Assembly (NCBI GenBank): GCA_965228065.1
Contig: OZ245788.1
Location: forward strand, 6,510,001-6,574,000
DNA length: 64,000 nucleotides
Reading direction: 5' to 3'
From: Sphingobium_A sp965228065
GTDB lineage: Bacteria; Pseudomonadota; Alphaproteobacteria; Sphingomonadales; Sphingomonadaceae
A program made the position numbers and the translations under genes. Positions 51,235-59,320 of this stretch are shown here, piece after piece; position 1 is the stretch's first letter, and each line of letters opens with the position of its first letter. The notes below the pieces were generated by a model. The model was not told where the DNA came from. It saw nothing but the letters and a program-made list of their open reading frames with translations, and ran no database searches.

Positions 51235-51438
51235 TTATCCATCGCCCGAGGCTTCTGCATCACGCATCTTTAGGCGTCCCGGCAACTTACGGTCAGCAAG
51301 CTTTTGCCATCGCTCCGCTGCAGCCAAGTGGATTTCTGCGCGATGTGCCAGCGGCTCTAATTCTGCCAACCTAATCGCTTCTTGAGCGCGGGCAAGCAGC
51401 ACATCCCGCGTTTCCCTGATCGGAACCACCGCGCTCAT
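51235..51438 (-). CDS. Small unknown helical protein (second of a pair)
   Basis: A 67-residue protein with the helix ARAQEAIRLAELEPLAHRAEIHLAAAERWQKLADRKL, a pattern seen in many short alphaproteobacterial proteins. Its ATG overlaps the stop of the preceding small gene (ATGA), so the two are co-translated. No function is known. Confidence 0.6.
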   Translation of the reverse strand: MSAVVPIRETRDVLLARAQEAIRLAELEPLAHRAEIHLAAAERWQKLADRKLPGRLKMRDAEASGDG

Positions 51439-51605
51439 CCTGCCACGATCCTCAGCGCCGGCTCTTCCGCTCCCCGAGCAATCAGCTCATATTCGGTGGC
51501 AATGCGCTCATGTGCATTGCGTGCACACTTTTCCGTAGCGCTCGCAGCAAGTCTCCGCTCTTCCTGTGCTCGTCTCGTGTAATATTTCACGTCATTGTCG
51601 GACAT
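51435..51605 (-). CDS. Small unknown helical protein (first of a pair)
   Basis: A 56-residue protein from MSDNDVKYYTRRAQEERRLAA. The pattern YYxxRAxxExxLAxxAxxxxARxAHxxIAxxYE is a common small-protein family in alphaproteobacteria, usually found with partners of the type seen just downstream. Start 51605 is chosen because the residues before it show no conservation. Confidence 0.65.
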   Translation of the reverse strand: MSDNDVKYYTRRAQEERRLAASATEKCARNAHERIATEYELIARGAEEPALRIVAG

Positions 51606-51724
51606 GATCGACTCCCAAAGTGCACCCCTCCGCTCTGGACAGGCCACCTATAATTCGAGTCGAAAAGGCGCTCAATAATCTGGATCAATCCCCGCCTTCG
51701 GGTTGGTCCGTTACGACTTGCGGG

Positions 51725-52207
51725 TCAGTGCCCCAGATAGGGCTCGCACGCCACCCCGTCGCCATCCCGATCGAGCGCGTCACGATAGCCTGGCTGTCCT
51801 CGATAGAGCGGAGCCGCGCCCGCCTGCCGCGCGTCGGCGCAAGTCCGGTAGAATGCAGCTCCCGTCGTAGCTCGTGTTGCGGGCGTACGGTACTCGTTGG
51901 CCCGGCTCTCCGTCCCGGCCGTCGCGGACAGCGTCTCCGGCGGCTCGGCCGCCTCCCTTTGCCGCAGTCGCTCCACACGATCGCCGGCTTCCTGCGACAC
52001 GAAGGTCTGTGGCGCGACCGGCTGGGCCTCCTCGCCCGACAATGCCCATCCCAGGCCGAGCCCCGCTGCGACCGCGAGGCCGAGCGGAAGCCGAAGTCCG
52101 CTAGATTTACGGGGCGCTAGTCGCGAGAAAGAGGCGATCTTCGACGCGTTAAATCGCTTAGGTCGCGGCTTCAGCGGAACCGCTTTGAAGGGCTTCTTGA
52201 AGGACAT
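51725..52207 (-). CDS. Membrane-anchored excalibur-domain protein
   Basis: A 160-residue protein. A basic N terminus (about residues 1-38) is followed by one membrane helix (LRLPLGLAVAAGLGLGWAL, about 39-57). A Glu/Ala-rich periplasmic linker leads to a C-terminal excalibur domain (AFYRTCADARQAGAAPLYRGQ then DRDGDGVACEPYLG) with the DxDxDG calcium loop and two cysteines. Excalibur domains are extracellular and often joined to nucleases or adhesins; here no second enzymatic domain is present. A degraded copy lies at 49803-49966. Confidence 0.8.
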   Translation of the reverse strand: MSFKKPFKAVPLKPRPKRFNASKIASFSRLAPRKSSGLRLPLGLAVAAGLGLGWALSGEEAQPVAPQTFVSQEAGDRVERLRQREAAEPPETLSATAGTESRANEYRTPATRATTGAAFYRTCADARQAGAAPLYRGQPGYRDALDRDGDGVACEPYLGH

Positions 52208-52305
52208 GCCGGCGATCGTAAGGCGCGTTGCTTATCGTATCGTGAATCGAGTCCTGCGCAGTTTCGGCGGCGAGGGTCCTATATTATCGAAGGCAACGCG
52301 CGCGA

Positions 52306-52605
52306 TCATCTTTGCCGGATCAGCCCGGAAACCTTTCCATCACAAGCCGAAATCCACATCTGCAATCCATCGCCGCCCAGCACGGCTGTTTCGGGAATCT
52401 CGTAGATCATCCATTCGTCGCGCTGAGCAATATACTCTACTTTGATTGTATATGGCGCGTAGGCGCCGGGTGCGTCCGGTGCGGATCTGATCACAATCTC
52501 GGCGACCTTCTTGGCCGCTTCTTCGGTTGTAACTGCTCGGAAAGGCAGTGAACATCGGGGCGGGCCTTGGACGCCTGCCAGAACGAATATCAGGATTCCG
52601 ATCAT
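52306..52605 (-). CDS. Small exported protein, possible NTF2-fold immunity-like
   Basis: A 99-residue protein with a signal peptide (MIGILIFVLAGVQG). The mature part TTEEAAKKVAEIVIRS, YTIKVEYIAQRDEWMIYEIPE and GGDGLQMWISACDGKVSGL has the order of a helix followed by four strands seen in short NTF2-fold immunity proteins (VAxxIALA..., W.V..., GG...I....GKV). I regard this as a weak resemblance. No toxin gene is nearby. Confidence 0.5.
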   Translation of the reverse strand: MIGILIFVLAGVQGPPRCSLPFRAVTTEEAAKKVAEIVIRSAPDAPGAYAPYTIKVEYIAQRDEWMIYEIPETAVLGGDGLQMWISACDGKVSGLIRQR

Positions 52606-52823
52606 CGCTTATGCCTTTACCCTGCATTCGTCGGAGTTTGCGCCTATTCGTTGAGCAATTTACAAAAGATTGCTCATTTTAGACATTCGCTCCGGACGGG
52701 AGAGGATTTTTCCACCGAGTAATCAACTGTTCACTCGTACAGCGCAAATATCCTGTATTGCCGCCGATAGAGCCGCATCCTATTGGTCCATTTTGGATAT
52801 AACTCTCCTCAGGAGCCCTCCCC

Positions 52824-53312
52824 ATGTCCGAAGACACCAACCTCATCGAGCTGACCATCGAGGTCGTCTCGGCTTTCGTCAGCCAGAACAACATCCGCCC
52901 CGAGGACGTACCAGCACTGATCGCCTCCACTCACGCCGCGATCGTCGCGCTGCAGAGTCCGGCGGAGGCGACCGAGCCCGCCGAGCCGGAGTACGTTCCC
53001 GCGGTCACGGCACGCAAGTCGCTGGGCTCCAAGGATCACATTATCTCGATGATCGACGGCAAGCCCTATCGCACGCTGCGTCGCCACCTCTCCACCCATG
53101 GCCTGACGCCGGAGGAGTATCGCGCCCGCTACTAGCTGGCCAAGGATTATCCGATGGTCGCCCCGACCTACTCGGAAGCGCGCCGCGAGATGGCCAAGAA
53201 GATCGGCCTTGGCCGCAAGCCAGGTGCAAAGACGCCGGCCAAGGCAGCGCCAGCGGCCCCAGCGCCCTCGAAGACGCGTGGGCGGCCTGCTGGGAGCAAG
53301 GCTAAGGCCTAA
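52824..53312 (+). pseudogene. mucR: mucR-type regulator interrupted by an in-frame amber codon
   Basis: The MucR/Ros-family frame runs from ATG 52824 to TAA 53310-53312 (162 codons) but codon 104 (53133-53135) is TAG. Before it lies the N-terminal region (MSEDTNLIELTIEVVSAFV) and the core YRTLRRHLSTHGLTPEEYRARY. After it the same frame continues with LAKDYPMVAPTYSEARREMAKKIGLGRKP, exactly the next MucR block, and ends in an AT-hook-like RGRPAGSK. The cysteines of the classic Ros zinc finger are absent, as in some rhizobial relatives. The truncated 103-residue product lacks most of the conserved C-terminal block. This is a recent nonsense mutation, readthrough, or sequencing error. Confidence 0.85.
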
Positions 53313-53363
53313 GCGCCGCAACGCCGTTAACGCTGAGGCACAGTCCACGGGAGGCGTAGATCA

Positions 53364-54017
53364 GTGCTTCTTTACGCATCGATGCTGGCTGGCGGGGCGA
53401 TATCGCCGCCGACGATCCTGTCCGGTAGCCTGGAGCCAACATTCACCTCCGTGATGAATCAGGGCGGGAGCGCTGCAACGAAAGTTCGCGTCGTCATTTC
53501 TGAAGCCGGCGTCCCCGTCGGTTGCGATGTGGTCTTCACGAATGGCCCAGCGAGCAACGGCGAGGCCTTCTGCGCGATGATCCTGCGCAGCGTCCGGTAC
53601 ACGCCCGCCCGTGCTGGCAACGGCAAAGCCATGGCCGGTGTTGAGTATGCCTGGAGCCAGTGGAAGGGCGGGCGTTGGCTGGGCAGCACCGCTCCCGTAT
53701 GGGACCCCGTCGATCTCGGGTTCCAAGTCGACCGACTGCCCGAGGGTATCCCGGACATGGCCACGTTCCAGCTGCGATTGGTCGTGAGTGCAACCGGCAG
53801 GATCGACGAATGCCAAGTCATGTATGCGCGCGCAACGCCGAGCCTCACCCGGTTGCTATGCGTTCGAGCAGACGGGGCGCCCCCTCTCCCTGCCAAGGCG
53901 AGCGACGGCCAGATGATTGCGAGCGTCCAGCCCTACCGAGTGCGCGTCGTGTCCAAGGGATACATTGAGCGGCTTCAAGGTGACGGGAAGAAGCGCATCT
54001 GGCCGGCCAATCGCTGA
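53364..54017 (+). CDS. Exported protein with TonB-C-like repeats
   Basis: A 217-residue protein from a GTG with GGGAGG eight bases before it. A weak signal peptide is followed by two similar units of about 75 residues. The first is KVRVVISEAGVPVGCDVVF...AFCAMILRSVRYTPARAGNGKAM and the second LRLVVSATGRIDECQVMY...LLCVRADGAPPLPAKASDGQM. The pattern v.v.G....C.v......C........P....G is that of the TonB C-terminal domain, but no membrane anchor or Pro-rich spacer of true TonB is present. It may bind envelope proteins. Confidence 0.65.
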   Translation: MLLYASMLAGGAISPPTILSGSLEPTFTSVMNQGGSAATKVRVVISEAGVPVGCDVVFTNGPASNGEAFCAMILRSVRYTPARAGNGKAMAGVEYAWSQWKGGRWLGSTAPVWDPVDLGFQVDRLPEGIPDMATFQLRLVVSATGRIDECQVMYARATPSLTRLLCVRADGAPPLPAKASDGQMIASVQPYRVRVVSKGYIERLQGDGKKRIWPANR

Positions 54018-54133
54018 TGGTTCTCTTTTTAACTTAACATGCCGAACGGCCGGCAATGGGTGGAACGCCGAACGACTGCTTCGAAGCATGACGTAGAGTT
54101 TGCAGCGGTTCGACGCTGTCCTACAACAGCGGA

Positions 54134-54760
54134 ATGTTCATGTTGATGTTCATCATCGCGCTATCCGCTTCGACAGTGGCCTCCTCCAGTTCGAATGGGC
54201 AATCGGTTTCGTCGGCGGATGCCATGAAGCGTGCGATCGCTTGCAGCCCCGCCAACAGCAATGTGACGGTGCGCTATGACAGCGATTTGCAGGACGATGT
54301 GATTGAAATAGCAACCCATTCGCCATTTGCTATCGAGCAATACGAATGCGTCGCCAACACGTCGTATGAATCGGGCTATCAAGTCGAATTTAGCCCGCCC
54401 TTTCGCGACCAATACCGACGGATCTTCAACGATACCCAGAAGATCCGCGATTCGCTGGAGGCCCGTGAACGGCTCAGGATCCTGGGGCTTCTAGACCGGG
54501 TGCCCCACTTTGACGGAAACAATCTGCCTGCGGTTGCTGAGAAGCTGGAAGTCATGTGTGGCATCAAGCCACGCTCTGTCCTTTTGGTTTCCGACGAGAA
54601 TGTTTCGCTCCAATCGGAACGGCTCACCGGCCCCAAAGCGGATAGCGAGTTTACCTGCCTGGTGGACGGACTATCGGCCGCAGGGGTTCAGATGGGTTTC
54701 GTGGGAAATGAAATCGCGCCTACGACCGCTGCTCAGGCCCCTAGCTCAAAGCAGAAATGA
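54134..54760 (+). CDS. Unknown exported protein
   Basis: A 208-residue protein with a signal peptide (MFMLMFIIALSASTVAS). Four cysteines in the mature part suggest periplasmic folding with disulfides. Segments include AMKRAIACSPANSNVTVRYD, RDSLEARERLRILGLL and TCLVDGLSAAGVQMGFVGNEIA. No known family was recognised. It stands between two unrelated small genes. Confidence 0.6.
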   Translation: MFMLMFIIALSASTVASSSSNGQSVSSADAMKRAIACSPANSNVTVRYDSDLQDDVIEIATHSPFAIEQYECVANTSYESGYQVEFSPPFRDQYRRIFNDTQKIRDSLEARERLRILGLLDRVPHFDGNNLPAVAEKLEVMCGIKPRSVLLVSDENVSLQSERLTGPKADSEFTCLVDGLSAAGVQMGFVGNEIAPTTAAQAPSSKQK

Positions 54761-54816
54761 CCAAAAATTGGGGCGGTATGGGACCGGCGGCTTTCCCGCC
54801 CCGAGCGGCGCGCCAG

Positions 54817-55059
54817 CTAGTTCCGCAGCCCCGTCTCCGCGCGATCCAGCATCCACTGCACCGCCCCGCTGGGGATCGGCACATAGCCCATGGTCACGTC
54901 CATCTCCTGCGTCGCGTGGTGATAGCTGATCCGGGCCAACGGCCTCCGCGTCGCGGGGTCGCTGAGCTCGATGTGACCGTCGAGGGTCTCGCTGTCGATG
55001 AAGCGCTGGGCCAGGTATGTGCGGCCCGCAATGTCGAGGGATCTGGGTTCTTCTTCCAT
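54817..55059 (-). CDS. Small unknown protein
   Basis: An 80-residue protein from MEEEPRSLDIAGRTYLAQRF, a beta-rich sequence (LDGHIELSDPATRRPLARISYHH) that looks like a complete small domain. The frame opens a further 12 codons upstream. No homologous family was recognised. Confidence 0.5.
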   Translation of the reverse strand: MEEEPRSLDIAGRTYLAQRFIDSETLDGHIELSDPATRRPLARISYHHATQEMDVTMGYVPIPSGAVQWMLDRAETGLRN

Positions 55060-55269
55060 GGGTGCAATATACTGGGCCGCAGCAAAGTGGACCATAAGCT
55101 TTTTACAGGAACTGCCGCTCGAAAATATGTTTCACAATCAGATATACATGAGCATGATCGCGGTGGAGCAAGTCTGTCGGCTCTTCGCCAGGGCGCAATT
55201 CACGATGATTTAACGCCCTGCTCCTACTCGACTTAGAATGCCGCCGCTGGCGGGTCGAGGGGGATTATA

Positions 55270-55869
55270 ATGAAGCTTAGCGCTTGGACGCTCGTTGCCG
55301 TGCTCGTCAGTACCTGCGGGACTGTTGCGACCGCGCAGAATATCCCGCTTCCGGTGCAGAAGGATCCGCCGCCGAGATCCAAGAGCCCTGTTTACCGCTC
55401 GTCCCGCGACGCGCCGGTACCGACGAGCCGGGCAGCGCCGGTGGAAGCGGAGGCATACGCGCCTCGACCGATGCGCAGGCTTCTCCCAGCAGGAACCATG
55501 CTGGTGGTCACCCCGGCTAACGAGATCACGTCGAAGCGGATCGAGGAAGGCGACCAGATCGCGTTCATGACCGTGAACGATGTTGTCGAGAACGGAGCGG
55601 TCGCCATCCCGCGCGGGTCGCATGTCCGGGGCACCGTCAGCTGGAAGACCGGACGCGCCATCGGCGGCAAGTCCGGCAAGTTCGAGATCACATTCAACTC
55701 TATCTCGGTTCAGGGGCGCGACTACGTGCTGCGCGGCTCGCACCGGCAGGAAGGACGCGGCAACACGGTGGGCGCACTGCTGGGGTCGATCGTGATCAGC
55801 GGACGGTCGGCGGTCATGCTGCCTGGGCAACTGGTGAACGTGTTTACGGCTGAGGCTGTCGTATATTAG
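55270..55869 (+). CDS. Exported beta-barrel-like protein of unknown function
   Basis: A 199-residue protein with a clear signal peptide (about residues 1-23, ending ATAQ). A Pro-rich linker (about 24-65) follows. The C-terminal beta domain contains LPAGTMLVVTPANEITSKRIEEGDQI, VAIPRGSHVRGTVSWKTGRAIGGKSGKFEITF and LRGSHRQEGRGNTVGALLGS. That domain matches a widespread group of sphingomonad secreted proteins with an SLAP-like or VirB10-like beta fold, but I know of no assigned function. It is a stand-alone gene. Confidence 0.65.
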   Translation: MKLSAWTLVAVLVSTCGTVATAQNIPLPVQKDPPPRSKSPVYRSSRDAPVPTSRAAPVEAEAYAPRPMRRLLPAGTMLVVTPANEITSKRIEEGDQIAFMTVNDVVENGAVAIPRGSHVRGTVSWKTGRAIGGKSGKFEITFNSISVQGRDYVLRGSHRQEGRGNTVGALLGSIVISGRSAVMLPGQLVNVFTAEAVVY

Positions 55870-55988
55870 GCGGAGCACTGACGCGGCAGCGTTGCCGTTC
55901 CGAAGAGGCAAAGCGGACTGGCAGAAAACGCCCCAATAGCGGATAGTCAGCATTGGCATTATGATGGCGGAGCACCGGGGAGAGTGAC

Positions 55989-56237
55989 ATGCCGAAGTTG
56001 GGTAAACGTGAGCGACAGCGAGAGGCATCTGAACCGATGCCGGATGTAGACACCTTCCTGTTTGGCAACGGCCTAACTGTCTCGGATTACTTCATTTCGA
56101 GGGATGGCTTGATTGGATTCACTGACGCCAACGGGCGTGAATTTGATCTATTAATTGACCATTCCCGCCTTGCCGACGCTGCCCTCCACAGATTGAAGGC
56201 GCTCGGTGTCGGGTGCACATCCCCAAGCGGCAGCTAA
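55989..56237 (+). CDS. Small unknown protein
   Basis: An 82-residue protein starting MPKLGKRERQREASEP. The central part (DYFISRDGLIGFTDANGREFDLLIDHSRLADAALHRLKALG) looks like a strand-strand-helix domain. It has no recognised motif. A GGGGAGAG stretch nine bases before the ATG supports translation. Confidence 0.55.
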   Translation: MPKLGKRERQREASEPMPDVDTFLFGNGLTVSDYFISRDGLIGFTDANGREFDLLIDHSRLADAALHRLKALGVGCTSPSGS

Positions 56238-56433
56238 CCACCCAAACCCCGCCATTCGCCGACAAGCAGTATGTTGCGCCTGGCGCCCATCATGGCCAGC
56301 AGGCAGGAACGACACACGAACCCAAACGGGCGATTGATTCGCCGAATCCGGCCATCTAGGCGTGGACTGACAGACCTGACCGTCTGCCAACGCCTCAATT
56401 GCGGACGATTTCAAAGCATGCCAGGCTGGCCAT

Positions 56434-56787
56434 ATGGCTAGGAAGACACAAGAGAGACGGAAGCTGGCTGAACAGCGCTGGCCGCTGCTGTCGAACATGA
56501 TGGCATGTCACTTCAATCAGGATTTTGCCATCCTGTATGGCTCGTTGGAAGGTGCGATTGCCGCTGCCGTCCAAGATGGCTCGTTCGATCATCGGCGCGC
56601 TCTCCTCAAAGAATGGCGCGATTGGAACGTTACTGAAGGAGCGGTGGACGACATACGTCCGTTCCTGGAGGATGGCTTTTCGACCGATATCTGGTTCAAA
56701 GAACCCATCGATGCCAGACACCTGATGAATCGAGTTTATGACGGCTTGATGGAAGGGGTGCGAGCCGAAACTCGCCTGGACGATTAA
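56434..56787 (+). CDS. CdiI-like contact-dependent inhibition immunity protein
   Basis: A 117-residue protein resembling the CdiI_2 group. The pattern begins LLSNMMACHFNQDFAILYGSLEGAIAAAV and ends WFKEPIDARHLMNRVYDGLM, matching the family order of an N-terminal xxYFHQDWxxxY-like block and a late W..P-containing strand plus helix. Such proteins bind and neutralise a cognate CdiA toxin tip. No CdiA or CdiB gene is nearby, so it would be an orphan immunity gene. Confidence 0.6.
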   Translation: MARKTQERRKLAEQRWPLLSNMMACHFNQDFAILYGSLEGAIAAAVQDGSFDHRRALLKEWRDWNVTEGAVDDIRPFLEDGFSTDIWFKEPIDARHLMNRVYDGLMEGVRAETRLDD

Positions 56788-56844
56788 ATGACGCCAGCTT
56801 CCCACTCAAAGCCCACCACACCGCGTCCAGATCACCGCACAGGG

Positions 56845-57456
56845 TCAGTGAGTTCTAATCAGACTGGATAGCGCGGCCTCCAGATCAGCGTAGCTGGGAT
56901 CAAGGCGGCCAGCGCAACTGAAGCAGGGCGCGACCCCTTCAATGACGCGAGCAAGCATCTGCTCCAGCGATTCGAACTCCATTCGCTTACCCGCTGCCTC
57001 GGCGATCGCGGCCCGGCCATCGCGGTTCATGACCATCGAGAGCTGTGAGGACCAACCCGTCACGCCGCCGATCCGCATCCAGCCGTCGAGCCAAGCGGCG
57101 GACTCCATTCCCGCGAATATCTTGTTTTCAAGCTCCAACGAAAAGGCCGATTGATCCTCCAGCCTCAGTCCTCTTTGACGCGATGGCCCCGCGCAACCGA
57201 ATAGGAATATCGCCTTGTCGAACCACAAGGCGCCGTTCGTTCGCTGAAGCAAAGTGCGATAATCTTCGGGCAAAGTCCCCAGCATGCGCTCAGCTTCCGC
57301 CAGCCGGAGATCGGTGACCGGCGCGAACAGATAGTGAAGAAAAGCGAGTGGTCCCTGCTCGGACAGTTGAGCGATGAAATGCGCTCCGCCGTCGAGCCTG
57401 ACCGACGTATCGTTGTCGCAAGCGCGCAACCTCTCGAATATCCGGTCCAGATCCAT
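56845..57456 (-). CDS. SUKH (SMI1/KNR4)-like immunity protein
   Basis: A 203-residue protein starting MDLDRIFERLRACD. The SUKH hallmark is LAEAERMLGTLPEDYRTLLQRTNGALWFDKAIFLFG: helix, then the Gly/Leu turn LPEDY and the LLxxxNG motif. A late segment (GWMRIGGVTGWSSQLSMVMNRDGR) fits the next strands. In bacteria SUKH proteins are usually immunity proteins to polymorphic toxins. It is opposite in direction to the CdiI-like gene and just downstream of the recombinase operon. Confidence 0.65.
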   Translation of the reverse strand: MDLDRIFERLRACDNDTSVRLDGGAHFIAQLSEQGPLAFLHYLFAPVTDLRLAEAERMLGTLPEDYRTLLQRTNGALWFDKAIFLFGCAGPSRQRGLRLEDQSAFSLELENKIFAGMESAAWLDGWMRIGGVTGWSSQLSMVMNRDGRAAIAEAAGKRMEFESLEQMLARVIEGVAPCFSCAGRLDPSYADLEAALSSLIRTH

Positions 57457-57508
57457 GCTGCCACCGACCATGTCGCGTCACGGTCGTCAATCCGTGACCT
57501 GGCCACCA

Positions 57509-57574
57509 TCACCACCCGACGAGTATCCAGACCAGCGTGAACACAGCCAGAAGCAACGTCGGCACCCGCTTCAT
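57509..57574 (-). CDS. 21-residue hydrophobic microprotein, coupled to the recombinase
   Basis: The ATG overlaps the recombinase TGA by four bases (ATGA), and the frame encodes MKRVPTLLLAVFTLVWILVG plus Trp and a stop. That is a basic start followed by a perfect single membrane helix. Such coupling and composition favour a true small membrane protein, although chance is possible at this length. Confidence 0.4.
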   Translation of the reverse strand: MKRVPTLLLAVFTLVWILVGW

Positions 57575-58248
57575 AACGCGAGCATCGCGATGGCGCGGCG
57601 GACCTGCTCGGGATACCAGACGCCGCCGCCCGGCGACGGCACACCGCGTCGGTTAAGCTCCTGCGCGACGACACGCATGCTGACTATGCCCTCGGCGGCG
57701 AGTTGGCCGAGCAAAGGCGCGACCGCTCTGGCGCGCTGGACGGCCTCGCGATGCCGGGCCTTGCCGCTGTTCGCCGCCCCGATCTTGCACCTGTCCCGCA
57801 GATGCGCCGCGCCATTAGGGTTGCCCAGCTTAACGCCCCTGGCCTTTGCCGCCGCAAGGGCTGCCTTGGTCCGCTGGCTGATCATCTCGCGCTCGTGCTC
57901 GGCCATCGCGGCCATAAGATGCAGGGTCAGCCGGTTGGCGTAGGGCATGTCGCAGGCGACAAACTCCACACCGCCGTCCATCAGGTTCGCGATAAACGCG
58001 ACGTTGCGGGCGAGCCGGTCCAGCTTCGCGATAACCAGCGTCGCGCGGTGCAGCCGGCATGCGGCGAGCGCCGCTTCCAGCTGCGGTCGGTCGGCCTTCT
58101 TGCCGGACTCTACCTCGACAAACTCGGCGACGACGCGATGGCCGCCGGAGAGAGCAAAGCCCTCCACGGCGGCGCGCTGCGCCTCCATGCCAAGCCCGGT
58201 CATACCTTGCTTGGCGGTGGAGACGCGCAGATAGGTCACGATCTGCAT
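57571..58248 (-). CDS. Serine recombinase (resolvase/invertase family)
   Basis: A 225-residue recombinase. The catalytic domain starts TYLRVSTAKQGMTGLGMEAQR with Ser10 as nucleophile. The conserved LVIAKLDRLARNVAFIANLM and helix-E region AMAEHEREMISQRTKAALAAAKARGVKLGNP follow. A C-terminal HTH (about residues 185-225; VAQELNRRGVPSPGGGVWYPEQVRRAI) is typical of resolvases with a RIP-type C terminus. It lies second in a probable operon after the Pro/Ala-rich protein (11-base gap) and just before the small membrane ORF. Confidence 0.9.
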   Translation of the reverse strand: MQIVTYLRVSTAKQGMTGLGMEAQRAAVEGFALSGGHRVVAEFVEVESGKKADRPQLEAALAACRLHRATLVIAKLDRLARNVAFIANLMDGGVEFVACDMPYANRLTLHLMAAMAEHEREMISQRTKAALAAAKARGVKLGNPNGAAHLRDRCKIGAANSGKARHREAVQRARAVAPLLGQLAAEGIVSMRVVAQELNRRGVPSPGGGVWYPEQVRRAIAMLAL

Positions 58249-58259
58249 GGCGATCGGCC

Positions 58260-59009
58260 TCAGGCCGCTGCGTCAGCGACGACGGGCTCTGAGCCCTCCG
58301 CCAGGAACCCTGACCGGATCGCGCCGGCAATGTAGCCCGAGCACCACGACGCGTCTGTGGGACGCGCCTTAGGGCTCTCGAACGCCGCCGTGGCCATGAG
58401 CGTGACCAGCTCGCCTCTGGCGATCGTGCCGCCCTCAGGGACAAGCCCGACGATCGTGGCGACGACGGTGCCGGGGTTCGGCTTGATCTCGCCTAACCGG
58501 ATCAGTTGAGTGCTCAACTCCTTGCCTCTGCCGCGATAACCGGAAGCTTTGCGGCGCGCGGAGAGCGTCTGGAACGCGGCCTCGTCCTGGGCAGACCATG
58601 TCGGCGCGCCGACGATGGGCGCGGGCGCGGCAGGCGTTGTTGCGATTGGAGCGGATGCTGCGGGCTCGGGTGCGACGGCAGGCTCTATTATATCGACCGG
58701 CGCGGGCGTGTCGGCGGCGGGTGCCGACGCATCGGCCTGCGGGGCCGAAGCTGGGGCTGGAGCGGGTGCCACTGGCTCCGCGCCCTCGGCCAGCGCGGGC
58801 TGCTCGGTCACAGGGGCATCGGCAGTGGACTCGGGTGCCGGCATCTCGTCCTGCTTGCCCTCGGCCGGAAAGCTATCCTCCAACGCCGCACCCTCCGGCG
58901 GCGGGCTGGCCTCCGCCTTCTCCAGCGCCTTGCGCTGCAGGAGCTTCGGGCTTGCGCCCATGCGCGCGGACAGGGTCTTGCGGTCGGCGGCGGTTGCGTT
59001 CTTGCTCAC
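58260..59009 (-). CDS. Unknown Pro/Ala-rich protein preceding the recombinase
   Basis: A 249-residue protein starting at a GTG (59009) with GGAG six to nine bases upstream. The first 30 residues are basic (MSKNATAADRKTLSARMGASPKLLQRKALEKAE), followed by a long Pro/Ala/Glu linker (about 35-140). The C-terminal domain (WSAQDEAAFQTLSARRKASGYRGRGKEL then GTIARGELVTLMATAAFESPKARP) has an HTH-like helix pair. It could be a DNA-binding accessory protein for the recombinase, but this is only inferred from the operon. Confidence 0.65.
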   Translation of the reverse strand: MSKNATAADRKTLSARMGASPKLLQRKALEKAEASPPPEGAALEDSFPAEGKQDEMPAPESTADAPVTEQPALAEGAEPVAPAPAPASAPQADASAPAADTPAPVDIIEPAVAPEPAASAPIATTPAAPAPIVGAPTWSAQDEAAFQTLSARRKASGYRGRGKELSTQLIRLGEIKPNPGTVVATIVGLVPEGGTIARGELVTLMATAAFESPKARPTDASWCSGYIAGAIRSGFLAEGSEPVVADAAA

Positions 59010-59320
59010 GGTCTATTCTCCAAAAAGTCTCGTTCTGGGAACCTTTCGATGCCTGGAGACTAGAGAATGGCAAGTGATCGAGGACGTTATTTTTGGCTGT
59101 TTTCAGCCCTTTTTGAGGGTCTCGGCGGGGACCCAAGGGGAGGTATACCCGGCGGGGTGGCTGGGGCGCTCGGTTGCCGGGACTCGAAGTTCTCGAAGAA
59201 AATTTTAGATTTTCGATGTTGGTTTCGGCAGCCTTCGCCCCAGTTTTAGGCATTGAGCGCATAGGTGGCTCTCCCCGAAACCCGACGCTAACGTAGCCAG
59301 CAGCGAAAAGCGGAGCGCAT
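59010..59320. other. Divergent promoter region, recombinase operon / 59321 gene
   Basis: This 311-base spacer holds no gene. An A/T-rich stretch at about 59190-59225 may be the promoter for the rightward gene. GGGTC/GGACCC around 59115-59132 can form a short hairpin. No clear operator was found. Confidence 0.4.

Noticed and set aside
53136..53312. Separate small gene after the mucR stop
   Set aside because: The sequence is the direct in-frame continuation of the MucR family and has no ribosome binding site of its own.
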